Below the pieces are notes generated by a model. It was given only the letters and a program-made list of their open reading frames with translations. It did not search any database and was not told the DNA's origin. Below, piece by piece: positions 1-5,400 of a stretch of 7,295 bases of DNA. Positions within the stretch are counted from its first letter, which is position 1. Every line of letters starts with the position of its first letter. The DNA comes from JBBQXK01 sp038251625 (GTDB lineage Bacteria > Pseudomonadota > Alphaproteobacteria > Rhodobacterales > Rhodobacteraceae), in the NCBI GenBank assembly GCA_038251625.1, contig JBBSBE010000169.1:1-7295 (forward strand), read 5' to 3'. Position numbers and translations under genes: made by a program.

Positions 1-118
1 GCAAGTGCGCGGCGCGCTTGCCAAACATCCCGCAGCGTTTCCAGAGATTGTCGTGACCAGTGCCGAGAAGGGCGAGGGGATTGCCACGCTCCGCGCCATC
101 GTGGCGGGGCTTGCGTGA
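1..118 (+). CDS. engB: C-terminal end of ribosome-assembly GTPase EngB (YsxC/YihA), partial
   Basis: Only the last 38 codons and the TGA stop (116-118) are inside the window; the gene starts to the left. The visible tail contains EIVVTSAEKGEGIATLRAIV. The TSAEKGEG stretch matches the G5-like (SAK-type) loop of TRAFAC GTPases, followed by the final helix of the EngB family. EngB is a cytoplasmic GTPase needed for maturation of the large ribosomal subunit (family knowledge). The gene converges on yidD, with only 27 nt between the two stop codons, and a palindrome in that gap could terminate both. The call rests on a short tail and on the usual presence of engB near rpmH/rnpA/yidD in alphaproteobacteria. 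Another small GTPase is possible but less likely. Confidence 0.75.
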   Translation, partial: QVRGALAKHPAAFPEIVVTSAEKGEGIATLRAIVAGLA

Positions 119-125
119 CGGAAGG

Positions 126-149
126 GTAGGGTGGGTGCACCTACCCTAC
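126..149. repeat. GTAGGGTGGGT-type palindrome, copy 1
   Basis: The left arm GTAGGGTGGGTG (126-137) pairs along its whole length with CACCTACCCTAC (138-149): 12 base pairs, one of them a G-T pair, and no separate loop. It lies between the convergent ends of engB and yidD and contains the yidD stop codon (146-148). It could act as a two-way transcription end or protect 3' ends, but it lacks a T-run typical of intrinsic terminators. A second copy lies at 829-853. Confidence 0.8.
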
Positions 150-403
150 GCGCCGTCCCGCCCGTGGTCGTGGTCGGGGTCGGCGCCCGGCACCGGGTCG
201 TAGCCCGAACCCCCCATCGGATGGCAGCGCCCCAGCCTGCGCAGCGTAAGAACCGTCCCCCGCAGCGCGCCGTGCCGTTCGAGCGCCTCGAGCGCATAAG
301 CCGAGCATGTGGGCTGAAAGCGGCAGCCGTGGCCCACCCATGGCGACAGGATCAGCCGGTAGGCCCGCACCGGAAGCGCCACGACATGGGCGAGCGGGCT
401 CAT
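146..403 (-). CDS. yidD: YidD, membrane protein insertion efficiency factor
   Basis: This 85-residue protein is of usual length for the YidD (DUF37) family, which assists the YidC/Sec route of inner-membrane protein insertion and sits on the cytoplasmic face of the membrane. The family signature is complete: an N-terminal amphipathic stretch (residues 7-20, with RAYRLILSP), CRFQPTCSAYALEAL (27-41) with Cys27 and Cys33, then GRCHPMGGSGYDPVP (58-72) with Cys60. The tail is short, Asp/His-rich and unconserved. The start is the ATG at 401-403, which overlaps the rnpA stop as ATGA and implies translational coupling. An upstream in-frame ATG at 511 would add 36 residues that only mirror the rnpA coding region. 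The stop codon falls inside the palindrome at 126-149. Confidence 0.94.
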   Translation of the reverse strand: MSPLAHVVALPVRAYRLILSPWVGHGCRFQPTCSAYALEALERHGALRGTVLTLRRLGRCHPMGGSGYDPVPGADPDHDHGRDGA

Positions 404-801
404 GGCCGCCCGGCGTGCACCGCGCGCAAGGCGGTGTCGAGGTCGGACAGAAGCAGCGAAAACTCTCGTTCCACGGTTGCGCCGGGGCGCCCGACAAGCA
501 CGTAGTCCCATCCGGGGCGCGCCCGCGCGGGCAGCACCGCGCGCGCCACTTCGCGCAGGCGGCGCTTGGCGCGGTTGCGGGCGACGGCGTTGCCGATCTT
601 CTTGGAGCAGGTAAAGCCGACCCGGATCGCAGGGCTGTCATCGCGCCGATCACGGGCCTGCAGAAGAAATCCGCCCGTGCCCTGCCGCCGCGCGCCGGCA
701 GCCTTGAGGAAATCCGCCCGCTTCGCGATCACCGTCAGTGGTGAATATGTAAAATCCGCGGGGGGCTGTTCCGGGCGGTGCCCTGCCTCCGGCGGCATCA
801 T
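400..801 (-). CDS. rnpA: Ribonuclease P protein component
   Basis: RnpA is the 133-residue basic protein subunit that binds the RNase P RNA and helps it cleave the 5' leader from pre-tRNAs. The diagnostic RNR motif is present at residues 75-84 (RNRAKRRLRE). Before it comes VGFTCSKKIGNAVA (61-74), and the protein begins with a conserved K-R-A-D-F-L segment near residues 27-32. WDYVLVGRP (98-106) is the usual strand preceding the final helix. The start is the first of two adjacent ATGs (799-801 and 796-798); GGAG about 9 nt upstream supports this region. The gene lies 54 nt downstream of rpmH and overlaps yidD by four bases, the classical rpmH-rnpA-yidD operon. Confidence 0.96.
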   Translation of the reverse strand: MMPPEAGHRPEQPPADFTYSPLTVIAKRADFLKAAGARRQGTGGFLLQARDRRDDSPAIRVGFTCSKKIGNAVARNRAKRRLREVARAVLPARARPGWDYVLVGRPGATVEREFSLLLSDLDTALRAVHAGRP

Positions 802-828
802 CGTTTCACACTCCGGACGGCCGGTTTG

Positions 829-853
829 GAAGGGTGGGTTTCACCCACCCTAC
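829..853. repeat. GTAGGGTGGGT-type palindrome, copy 2
   Basis: The arms AGGGTGGGT (831-839) and ACCCACCCT (843-851) pair perfectly over 9 bp around a 3-nt loop (TTC). A further G-C pair at 829/853 lies beyond one mismatch. On the minus strand the unit begins GTAGGGTGGGT, as copy 1 does. It starts 2 nt after the rpmH stop codon and lies in the 54-nt rpmH-rnpA gap. It could stabilise the rpmH 3' end or weaken transcription into rnpA. It lacks a T-run. Confidence 0.8.
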
Positions 854-855
854 GA

Positions 856-990
856 TCAGGCTGAAAGGCTCTTGCGGCCCTTGGAACGGCGCGCTGCCAG
901 CACAAGACGGCCGCCCTTGGTGGCCATGCGGGCACGGAACCCATGGCGGCGCTTGCGCACGAGGTTCGAGGGTTGATAGGTGCGCTTCAT
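856..990 (-). CDS. rpmH: 50S ribosomal protein L34
   Basis: The 44-residue product begins MKRTYQPSNLVRKRRHGFRA and ends KGRKSLSA. It is a complete, full-length L34, a small very basic protein that binds 23S rRNA in the large subunit. The MKRTYQPS start, the RKRRHGFRARM segment and the GGRLVLAARRSKGRK tail are the family signature. The ATG is at 988-990 and the TGA at 856-858. On the minus strand GGAGAG (1001-996) lies 5 nt before the start. It is the first gene of the rpmH-rnpA-yidD operon; the palindrome at 829-853 follows its stop directly. Confidence 0.98.
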   Translation of the reverse strand: MKRTYQPSNLVRKRRHGFRARMATKGGRLVLAARRSKGRKSLSA

Positions 991-1060
991 CGCGGCTCTC
1001 CGTCAGTCAATGCAGCGCGAACCGCGTAGGATTCGAGCGCCCGTGTCAATCGAAGCCCGT

Positions 1061-1089
1061 CCTTTACGGGCGCCCGGCGCCCAAGTCAA
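1061..1089 (-). promoter_or_regulatory. Candidate sigma-70-type promoter of rpmH-rnpA-yidD
   Basis: Reading the minus strand, TTGACT (1089-1084) is separated by exactly 17 nt from TAAAGG (1066-1061). It points toward rpmH, whose ATG is about 70 nt further on. The -35 box is a near match to the housekeeping consensus and the -10 is moderate. A 6-bp inverted repeat, GCCCGT (1055-1060) and ACGGGC (1066-1071), brackets the -10 box. A second TTGACA at 1049-1044 lacks a good -10 at normal spacing. This is inferred from sequence only. Confidence 0.45.
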
Positions 1090-1255
1090 CGGCGCTTGCA
1101 GGGATCGCCTTGCAACAATCGGGCGGTTTTCGCTGCTCTTCGCCGCTTTCGATGTTACAGCCCCGCGCGATCCCATCAAGGGCGCGTGACACCGGGTAAC
1201 ACTTGGCCTGTCGTCGCGTATGGTTCCCCGACACATGCGAAAGGCCGTGCCCGCG

Positions 1256-1984
1256 ATGAACCGTCCCCCCGATGCCACCCCGAAGGGCGGACTTGCGCGC
1301 AAACTGCCGATCCTTGTGATCCTTGTCGTGGCGCTGGTCGGTGGATACCTTTTGCGCGACCAGTTGAGCTTTGAGGCGCTGGCGCGGCAGCGCGAGGCGT
1401 TGCTGGCCTTCCGCGACGCGCATTACGGGGTGGCGGTACTGGCGTTCATGGCGGCCTATGTGGCCATCGTCGCATTCTCCCTGCCCGGGGCCACGGTCGC
1501 CACGCTGACGGGTGGCTTTCTGTTCGGCACGTTTCCCGGGGTCCTTTTCAACGTCGGCGCAGCCACGATCGGGGCGATCGCGATCTTTCTGGCGGCCCGC
1601 GCGGGTTTTGGCGCGAGCGTTGCACAGCGGATCGAGGCTGCGGGCGGGGCCGCCGCCCGGCTGCAGGCGGGTCTGCGCGAAAATGAATGGTCGGTGCTGT
1701 TCCTCATGCGGCTTGTTCCGGCGGTTCCGTTCTTTCTGGCCAATCTGATCCCCGCGTTCGTGGGCGTGCGGCTGGACCGTTTCGCGATCACCACGTTTCT
1801 TGGGATCATTCCCGGCGGCCTTGTCTTCACCTCTGTCGGTGCGGGCTTGGGTGAGGTTTTTGCGCGCGGCGAGACGCCGGACCTTGGCATCATCTTCGAG
1901 CCGCAGGTGATTGGCCCCATCCTTGGGTTGGCTGCGCTGTCGGCGTTGCCGATTCTGATAAAACGCTTCAAGAAAAGGGCCTGA
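1256..1984 (+). CDS. TVP38/TMEM64 family (SNARE-associated/DedA-like) membrane protein
   Basis: This integral inner-membrane protein of 242 residues has a short polar N-terminus. Hydrophobic segments lie at roughly 17-34, 58-76, 80-113, 146-168, 176-198 and 217-236. The family core is clear: FSLPGATVATLTGGFLFG (74-91), a Gly-rich stretch to about 113 and FLAARAGFG, then MRLVPAVPFFLANLIPAFVG (151-170) and GIIPGGLVFTSVGAGLG. The wider DedA/TVP38/VTT superfamily includes lipid scramblases and putative transporters; the substrate here is unknown. I chose the ATG at 1256, which has AAAGG 11-12 nt upstream. In-frame ATGs at 1220 and 1235 have no visible ribosome site and would add 12 or 7 polar residues. 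The stop is 3 nt before the next ATG, so the two genes are probably translated together. TVP38-type genes are often paired with LPD-like oxidoreductases (family knowledge). Confidence 0.88.
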   Translation: MNRPPDATPKGGLARKLPILVILVVALVGGYLLRDQLSFEALARQREALLAFRDAHYGVAVLAFMAAYVAIVAFSLPGATVATLTGGFLFGTFPGVLFNVGAATIGAIAIFLAARAGFGASVAQRIEAAGGAAARLQAGLRENEWSVLFLMRLVPAVPFFLANLIPAFVGVRLDRFAITTFLGIIPGGLVFTSVGAGLGEVFARGETPDLGIIFEPQVIGPILGLAALSALPILIKRFKKRA

Positions 1985-1987
1985 CCC

Positions 1988-3409
1988 ATGGCGATGATCG
2001 AGACGGATATCTGTGTGATCGGCGGTGGTTCAGGTGGTCTGTCGGTCGCGGCGGGGGCCGTGCAGATGGGTGCGCGGGTGGTGCTGATCGAGGCGGGCGA
2101 AATGGGCGGCGACTGCCTGAATGCAGGCTGCGTGCCCTCAAAGGCGCTGATCGCCGCCGGGAAGCATGCCCATGCGATGACGGATGGCGCACCCTTTGGC
2201 GTGGCCCCGGTTGTGCCAAAGGTTGATTTCGGCGCGGTCAAGGATCATGTGGCCCGCGTGATTTCGGCCATCGCGCCTGTGGATAGCCAGGAACGGTTCG
2301 AGGGCCTTGGCGTCCATGTCATCCGGGCGTGGGCGCGGTTTGCAGGCCCCGACCGGGTGGAGGCCGGGGGCGATACGATCACCGCCCGCCGCTTTGTCAT
2401 CGCCACAGGTTCGCGCCCCTTTGTGCCGCCAATCCCGGGCATCGAGACCGTGCCTTACCTGACGAATGAGACGATCTTTGCCCTGCGAGAACGCCCCGAA
2501 CATCTGATCATCATCGGCGGCGGCCCCATCGGCATGGAGATGGCGCAAGCCCACCGGCGGCTTGGGTGCAGGGTCACCGTGATCGAGGGCGCAAAGGCGC
2601 TTGGCAAGGACGATCCGGAAATGGCCGCCGTCGTGCTGGAAAAGCTGCGCGCCGAGGGGATCGCCATCGAGGAAGATGCACCTGTGACAGAGATCGGTGG
2701 CGAGGCGGGGACGATCACGGTGAAGGTGAAGGATGGGCGCATCTTCACTGGCAGCCACCTTCTGATGGCCGTCGGCCGGCAGGTCGCGCTGGATGACATG
2801 GGGCTCGACGTTGCCAACGTGGCCTTTACCCGAAAGGGCGTGACCGTGGGGACAGACCTGAGATCAACCACCAACCGTCGTGTCTATGCCGTGGGGGATG
2901 CGGCGGGGGGCCTGCAATTCACCCATGTGGCTGGGTATCACGCGGGCGTCGTGATCCGGTCGCTGCTTTTTGGCCTGCCGTCGAAGGCTTCCACCCGGCA
3001 TATCCCCTGGGCCACCTACACCGACCCCGAACTGGCGCAGGTGGGGATGACGGAGGCCGAGGCGCGCCGCGAACACGGGATCAACCTGACGGTCGTGCGC
3101 TTTCCCTTTCATGACAATGACCGCGCGCAGGCCGAGGGCAAGACCGTGGGACTCATCAAGGTGATGGTGGCCCGTGGCCGCCCCGTCGGCGCATCAATCG
3201 CGGGCGCCGGTGCGGGCGAGCAGATCGCGCTTTGGGCGCTTGCCATTTCTGCCCGGATGAAGATGAGCGCCATCGCAGGCGCCGTTCTGCCCTATCCCAC
3301 GATGGCCGAAGTCAGCAAACGTGCTGCAGGAGCCTATTTTTCGCCGAAGCTCTTTGCTAACCCTTGGGTGAAGCGGGTGGTGGGGCTTGTGCAACACTAT
3401 CTGCCGTAA
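1988..3409 (+). CDS. FAD/NAD(P)-dependent disulfide oxidoreductase (LPD/mercuric reductase-like)
   Basis: The 473-residue length is typical of class I pyridine nucleotide-disulfide oxidoreductases, soluble flavoenzymes working as dimers. Visible elements in order: FAD dinucleotide fold VIGGGSGG (10-17), redox pair Cys43 and Cys48 in GGDCLNAGCVPSKAL, ATGSRP (139-144), NAD(P) fold IIGGGPIGME (175-184) with Glu200 ending the second strand (suggesting NADH over NADPH), second FAD motif YAVGDAAGG (300-308), and the dimerisation domain from about 335. True dihydrolipoamide dehydrogenases carry HPTxxE at the C-terminus. Here the site reads YPTMAE (436-441), so the Glu stays but the catalytic His is Tyr. 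There is no N-terminal HMA domain and no C-terminal vicinal Cys pair, arguing against mercuric reductase. It is coupled to the TVP38 gene; its substrate is unknown and may be a membrane-linked thiol or quinone. The start has AAGAAAAGGG just upstream. Confidence 0.9.
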   Translation: MAMIETDICVIGGGSGGLSVAAGAVQMGARVVLIEAGEMGGDCLNAGCVPSKALIAAGKHAHAMTDGAPFGVAPVVPKVDFGAVKDHVARVISAIAPVDSQERFEGLGVHVIRAWARFAGPDRVEAGGDTITARRFVIATGSRPFVPPIPGIETVPYLTNETIFALRERPEHLIIIGGGPIGMEMAQAHRRLGCRVTVIEGAKALGKDDPEMAAVVLEKLRAEGIAIEEDAPVTEIGGEAGTITVKVKDGRIFTGSHLLMAVGRQVALDDMGLDVANVAFTRKGVTVGTDLRSTTNRRVYAVGDAAGGLQFTHVAGYHAGVVIRSLLFGLPSKASTRHIPWATYTDPELAQVGMTEAEARREHGINLTVVRFPFHDNDRAQAEGKTVGLIKVMVARGRPVGASIAGAGAGEQIALWALAISARMKMSAIAGAVLPYPTMAEVSKRAAGAYFSPKLFANPWVKRVVGLVQHYLP

Positions 3410-3427
3410 GCCCGGTGGATTTTCCCG

Positions 3428-3445
3428 GGGGCCGTATGCCCCTTT
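3428..3445 (+). terminator. Weak hairpin after the oxidoreductase gene
   Basis: GGGGC (3428-3432) pairs with GCCCC (3438-3442) around a 5-nt loop and is followed by only three T residues. It lies 18 nt after the oxidoreductase stop. The short stem and T-run make efficient termination doubtful, so the kinase gene may still be read from the upstream promoter. Confidence 0.3.
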
Positions 3446-3488
3446 GAGCCGCCGAGGATAATGGGGCCAAGGTGGAAGGGCCTGTCGG

Positions 3489-4898
3489 GTGGCAAGGGCA
3501 AGACCGCAATTCTTCAACACGCTGTCGGGGCGCTTTCTTGCGCTGACCGTGGTGTTCGTCATGATTGCCGAAGTGCTGATCTTCGTTCCCTCCATCGCGC
3601 GGTTCCGGGCCGACTACCTGACCTTGCGGCTGGAAAAGGCGCAGATCGCGTCGCTGGCGCTTCTGGCCTCGGCCGATCCGATCAGCCCGCAGCTGGAAAG
3701 CGAGCTGCTGGCGAATGCGCAGGTCTTCAACGTGGTCCTGCGGCGCGACGAGATCCGCCAGTTGATCCTGTCGTCCCCGATCATAGGCCAGATCGGCGCC
3801 ACCTATGACCTGCGCGAAGCGACGCCCATGCGCTTGATCGCCGATGCGATGGCGCAGTTGGGAGATGGGGAAAACCGGATGGTGCGGGTGATCGGCAACC
3901 CGGTGCAGGATGCGGGTCTGCTGATCGAGGTGACGCTGGAAACCGGCCCCCTGCGCCGCGCGATGATCGACTATGGCCTGCGTATCCTCGCGCTGTCTGC
4001 GCTGATATCGGGGGTAACCGCGTCGCTTCTGTTCCTCGCGGTGCGCCGCCTTCTGGTCACACCCATCGCGCGCGTCGTGCGTTACATGGCGGCTTACGCC
4101 GAAGCGCCCGAGGATGCGCGTGGTGTGATCGTGCCCGATGCACGCGTGTCCGAGTTGCGGGCGGCGGAAGAAGCGCTTTTGCAGTTGCAGACGCAGCTTA
4201 CGGGCGCCCTGCGCCAAAAGGAACGGCTGGCGCAGCTGGGCGGGGCGGTGGCCAAGATCAGCCACGATCTGCGCAACATCCTGACCTCGGCGCAGCTTTT
4301 CGCAGACCGGATCGAAGGGTCCGCCGATCCGATGGTGGCGCGGTCGGCGCCGAAACTTCTGGCCTCCATCGCGCGCGCCGTATCGCTGTGCGAAACGAGC
4401 CTTGCGTTCGGCAAGGCGGAAGAGCCCCCCCCGCGCCTGACCCGCTTTGCCTTGCGCGCGCTGATCGAGGATGTGTCGGCGGGGGAAGGGCTGGACGCAG
4501 GTGGCGCGGTCGAGACATTGCTGGACGTGCCCCCGGGCCTGATGATCCGGGCGGATACCGAACAGCTTTACCGCGTGCTGTCCAACCTTGTCCGAAACGC
4601 GCGCCAGGCCATCGAGGCGAAAGGTGAGGGCGGCACGATCGAGCTATCGGGCGGCGAGGATGAGGGCGAATGGTGGATCAAGGTGGGCGATACCGGCCCC
4701 GGCCTGCCGCCCAAAGCGCGCGAGCACCTCTTCACCGCCTTTCAGGGTGGGGCGCGCAAGGGCGGGTCTGGCCTTGGCCTTGCCATCGCCGCCGAACTTG
4801 TGCGCGGCCATGGCGGGCGGCTGGAGCTTCTGCGCAGCGATGAGGGCGGGACCGAATTCCTGATCCGCCTACCCAAGGAGATGCGTCCCGGCCTTTGA
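3489..4898 (+). CDS. Membrane sensor histidine kinase, no adjacent response regulator
   Basis: The product has 469 residues. A first membrane helix lies at about 14-36, a periplasmic sensor region of about 120 residues (37-160) of no family I recognise follows, then a second helix at 164-187. A HAMP-like linker begins at TPIARV (191-196) and runs to about 240. The H-box is AKISHDLRNILTSAQL (255-270) with the likely phosphoacceptor His259; HDLRN replaces the commoner HELRTPL. The ATPase domain has an N-box LSNLVRNARQAI (364-375; Asn366, Asn370), G1 DTGPG (401-405) and G2 GSGLGLAI (426-433). All catalytic boxes look intact. The GTG start at 3489 is favoured by GGAAGG (3474-3479), 9 nt upstream; the next in-frame Met is residue 25, inside the first helix. 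No response regulator gene is in view, so the partner and signal are unknown. The gene lies 79 nt after the oxidoreductase. Confidence 0.9.
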   Translation: MARARPQFFNTLSGRFLALTVVFVMIAEVLIFVPSIARFRADYLTLRLEKAQIASLALLASADPISPQLESELLANAQVFNVVLRRDEIRQLILSSPIIGQIGATYDLREATPMRLIADAMAQLGDGENRMVRVIGNPVQDAGLLIEVTLETGPLRRAMIDYGLRILALSALISGVTASLLFLAVRRLLVTPIARVVRYMAAYAEAPEDARGVIVPDARVSELRAAEEALLQLQTQLTGALRQKERLAQLGGAVAKISHDLRNILTSAQLFADRIEGSADPMVARSAPKLLASIARAVSLCETSLAFGKAEEPPPRLTRFALRALIEDVSAGEGLDAGGAVETLLDVPPGLMIRADTEQLYRVLSNLVRNARQAIEAKGEGGTIELSGGEDEGEWWIKVGDTGPGLPPKAREHLFTAFQGGARKGGSGLGLAIAAELVRGHGGRLELLRSDEGGTEFLIRLPKEMRPGL

Positions 4899-4916
4899 CG
4901 CATCCATTTTTTCGCC

Positions 4917-4945
4917 TTGCATCGCGGGGCGGGCGGGTCTATCTC
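4917..4945 (+). promoter_or_regulatory. Candidate promoter of the tRNA-Arg gene
   Basis: TTGCAT (4917-4922) and TATCTC (4940-4945) are separated by exactly 17 nt, and the predicted start of transcription is about 7 nt before the mature tRNA. The spacer is GC-rich. The site lies in the 60-nt gap after the kinase stop, so the tRNA probably has its own promoter. Inferred from sequence. Confidence 0.55.
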
Positions 4946-4958
4946 CCAGCCGCATTGC

Positions 4959-5035
4959 GGACCCGTAGCTCAGCTGGATAGAGCATCAGACTACGAATCT
5001 GAGGGTCGGGCGTTCGAATCGCTCCGGGTCCGCCA
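4959..5035 (+). tRNA. tRNA-Arg (anticodon ACG)
   Basis: A complete cloverleaf of 77 nt includes an encoded CCA. The acceptor stem GGACCCG (4959-4965) pairs with CGGGTCC (5025-5031), with discriminator G5032 and CCA at 5033-5035. The D-stem is GCTC/GAGC. The anticodon stem is TCAGA/TCTGA around loop CTACGAA, giving anticodon ACG (4993-4995). The variable loop is GGGTC. The T-arm is GGGCG/CGCTC with loop TTCGAAT. A34 is expected to be deaminated to inosine, so this tRNA should read CGU, CGC and CGA codons. It is intact although an integrated element appears to lie directly to its right. Confidence 0.98.
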
Positions 5036-5202
5036 TCCACCCCAATCTCTGCCACCCCATCCGGTTTCCTACGGCAATTTACCGGCATGTTCAGCGGCTT
5101 GCGAGACATCGTGAGCGCGAGAGACCGGCGTTTTGCCCGGGTGAAGCCCATCCCGCGAGCGCGGCTCTGGCGAGATCATGACGGCCGGTCCGGGTTTGCT
5201 GG
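5036..5202. other. Gene-poor stretch between tRNA and repeat array
   Basis: This is the left half of a roughly 350-nt region (5036-5386) with no convincing gene. A short plus-strand reading frame from ATG 5087 to 5287 has no ribosome site and no recognisable motif, and it runs into the CAGGGAA repeats. CCGGT (5061-5065) and ACCGG (5081-5085) could form a weak 5-bp stem. I see no tRNA terminator with a T-run. If the neighbouring element integrated at the tRNA 3' end, its left attachment site would be at or just before 5035. Confidence 0.5.
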
Positions 5203-5400
5203 TAACAGGGAAAGATCAGGGAACGTTTGCGTTTCTGGCCCTCATAGGGCTGTTTTGACAGTATCAGAGACTGGAATCATCGTTTGAGTACAGTAGCTAA
5301 AGTTCGCATTTCCTGTTCCTTTCGGAACAGGGAACAATATTTTCCCGAACAGCGACCAATATTCGCCAGATCAGGGAAAGCGATAGTCAGATCAGGGTAT
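5203..5400. repeat. CAGGGAA direct-repeat array (11-mers at 11- and 21-22-nt phase)
   Basis: Six 11-mers fit G(A/T)(A/T)CAGGGAA(A/C), allowing a few differences. They begin at 5203 (TAACAGGGAAA), 5214 (GATCAGGGAAC), 5325 (GAACAGGGAAC), 5347 (GAACAGCGACC), 5369 (GATCAGGGAAA) and 5390 (GATCAGGGTAT). Successive spacings are 11, 111, 22, 22 and 21 nt, so most sites fall on the same helix face. The 5325 and 5347 units extend to 17 nt with 15 matches, both ending CAATATT. An inverted, slightly shorter copy lies at 5309-5318. The last unit overlaps the final codons of the recombinase (stop at 5387-5389). The region is visibly richer in A/T than its flanks. It could be a recombinase-binding or attachment region, or another protein-binding array; function is not established. 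Confidence 0.7.
5309..5334. terminator. Strong hairpin inside the repeat array, possible 3' end of recombinase transcript
   Basis: TTTCCTGTTCC (5309-5319) pairs with GGAACAGGGAA (5324-5334) over 11 bp, including one G-T pair, around a TTTC loop. It is formed by one CAGGGAA unit facing an inverted copy. On the minus strand it lies about 53 nt past the recombinase stop, but no T-run follows, so it could terminate poorly, act as a processing end, or simply be paired protein-binding sites. The structure is certain; the role is inferred. Confidence 0.4.

Noticed and set aside
1044..1049. TTGACA on the minus strand as the rpmH -35 box
   Set aside because: No acceptable -10 at 16-18 nt; the TTGACT/TAAAGG pair at 1061-1089 fits better.
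991..1255. A replication origin beside rpmH, as in many bacteria where rpmH adjoins dnaA
   Set aside because: No DnaA boxes (TTATCCACA-like) are visible and dnaA is not present.
1988..3409. Mercuric reductase (merA)
   Set aside because: No N-terminal metal-binding domain, no C-terminal vicinal Cys pair, and no mer genes nearby.
3357..4265. A 302-codon open frame on the minus strand opposite the oxidoreductase end and the kinase
   Set aside because: It is antisense to two well-supported genes, is rich in Arg, Gln and His as expected for high-GC shadow frames, and has no recognisable domain.
5255..5260. TTGACA as a plus-strand -35 box
   Set aside because: At 16-18 nt spacing the following hexamers (about CATCGT) do not resemble a -10 box, and no gene lies downstream on that strand.
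5087..5287. A 66-codon plus-strand frame after the tRNA
   Set aside because: No Shine-Dalgarno, no known motif, and its end consists of repeat-array sequence. I treat it as chance, with low certainty.
5203..5400. A CRISPR array
   Set aside because: The repeated unit is only 11 nt, spacing is 11 to 22 nt with one 111-nt gap, and there are no spacer-length intervals or cas genes.
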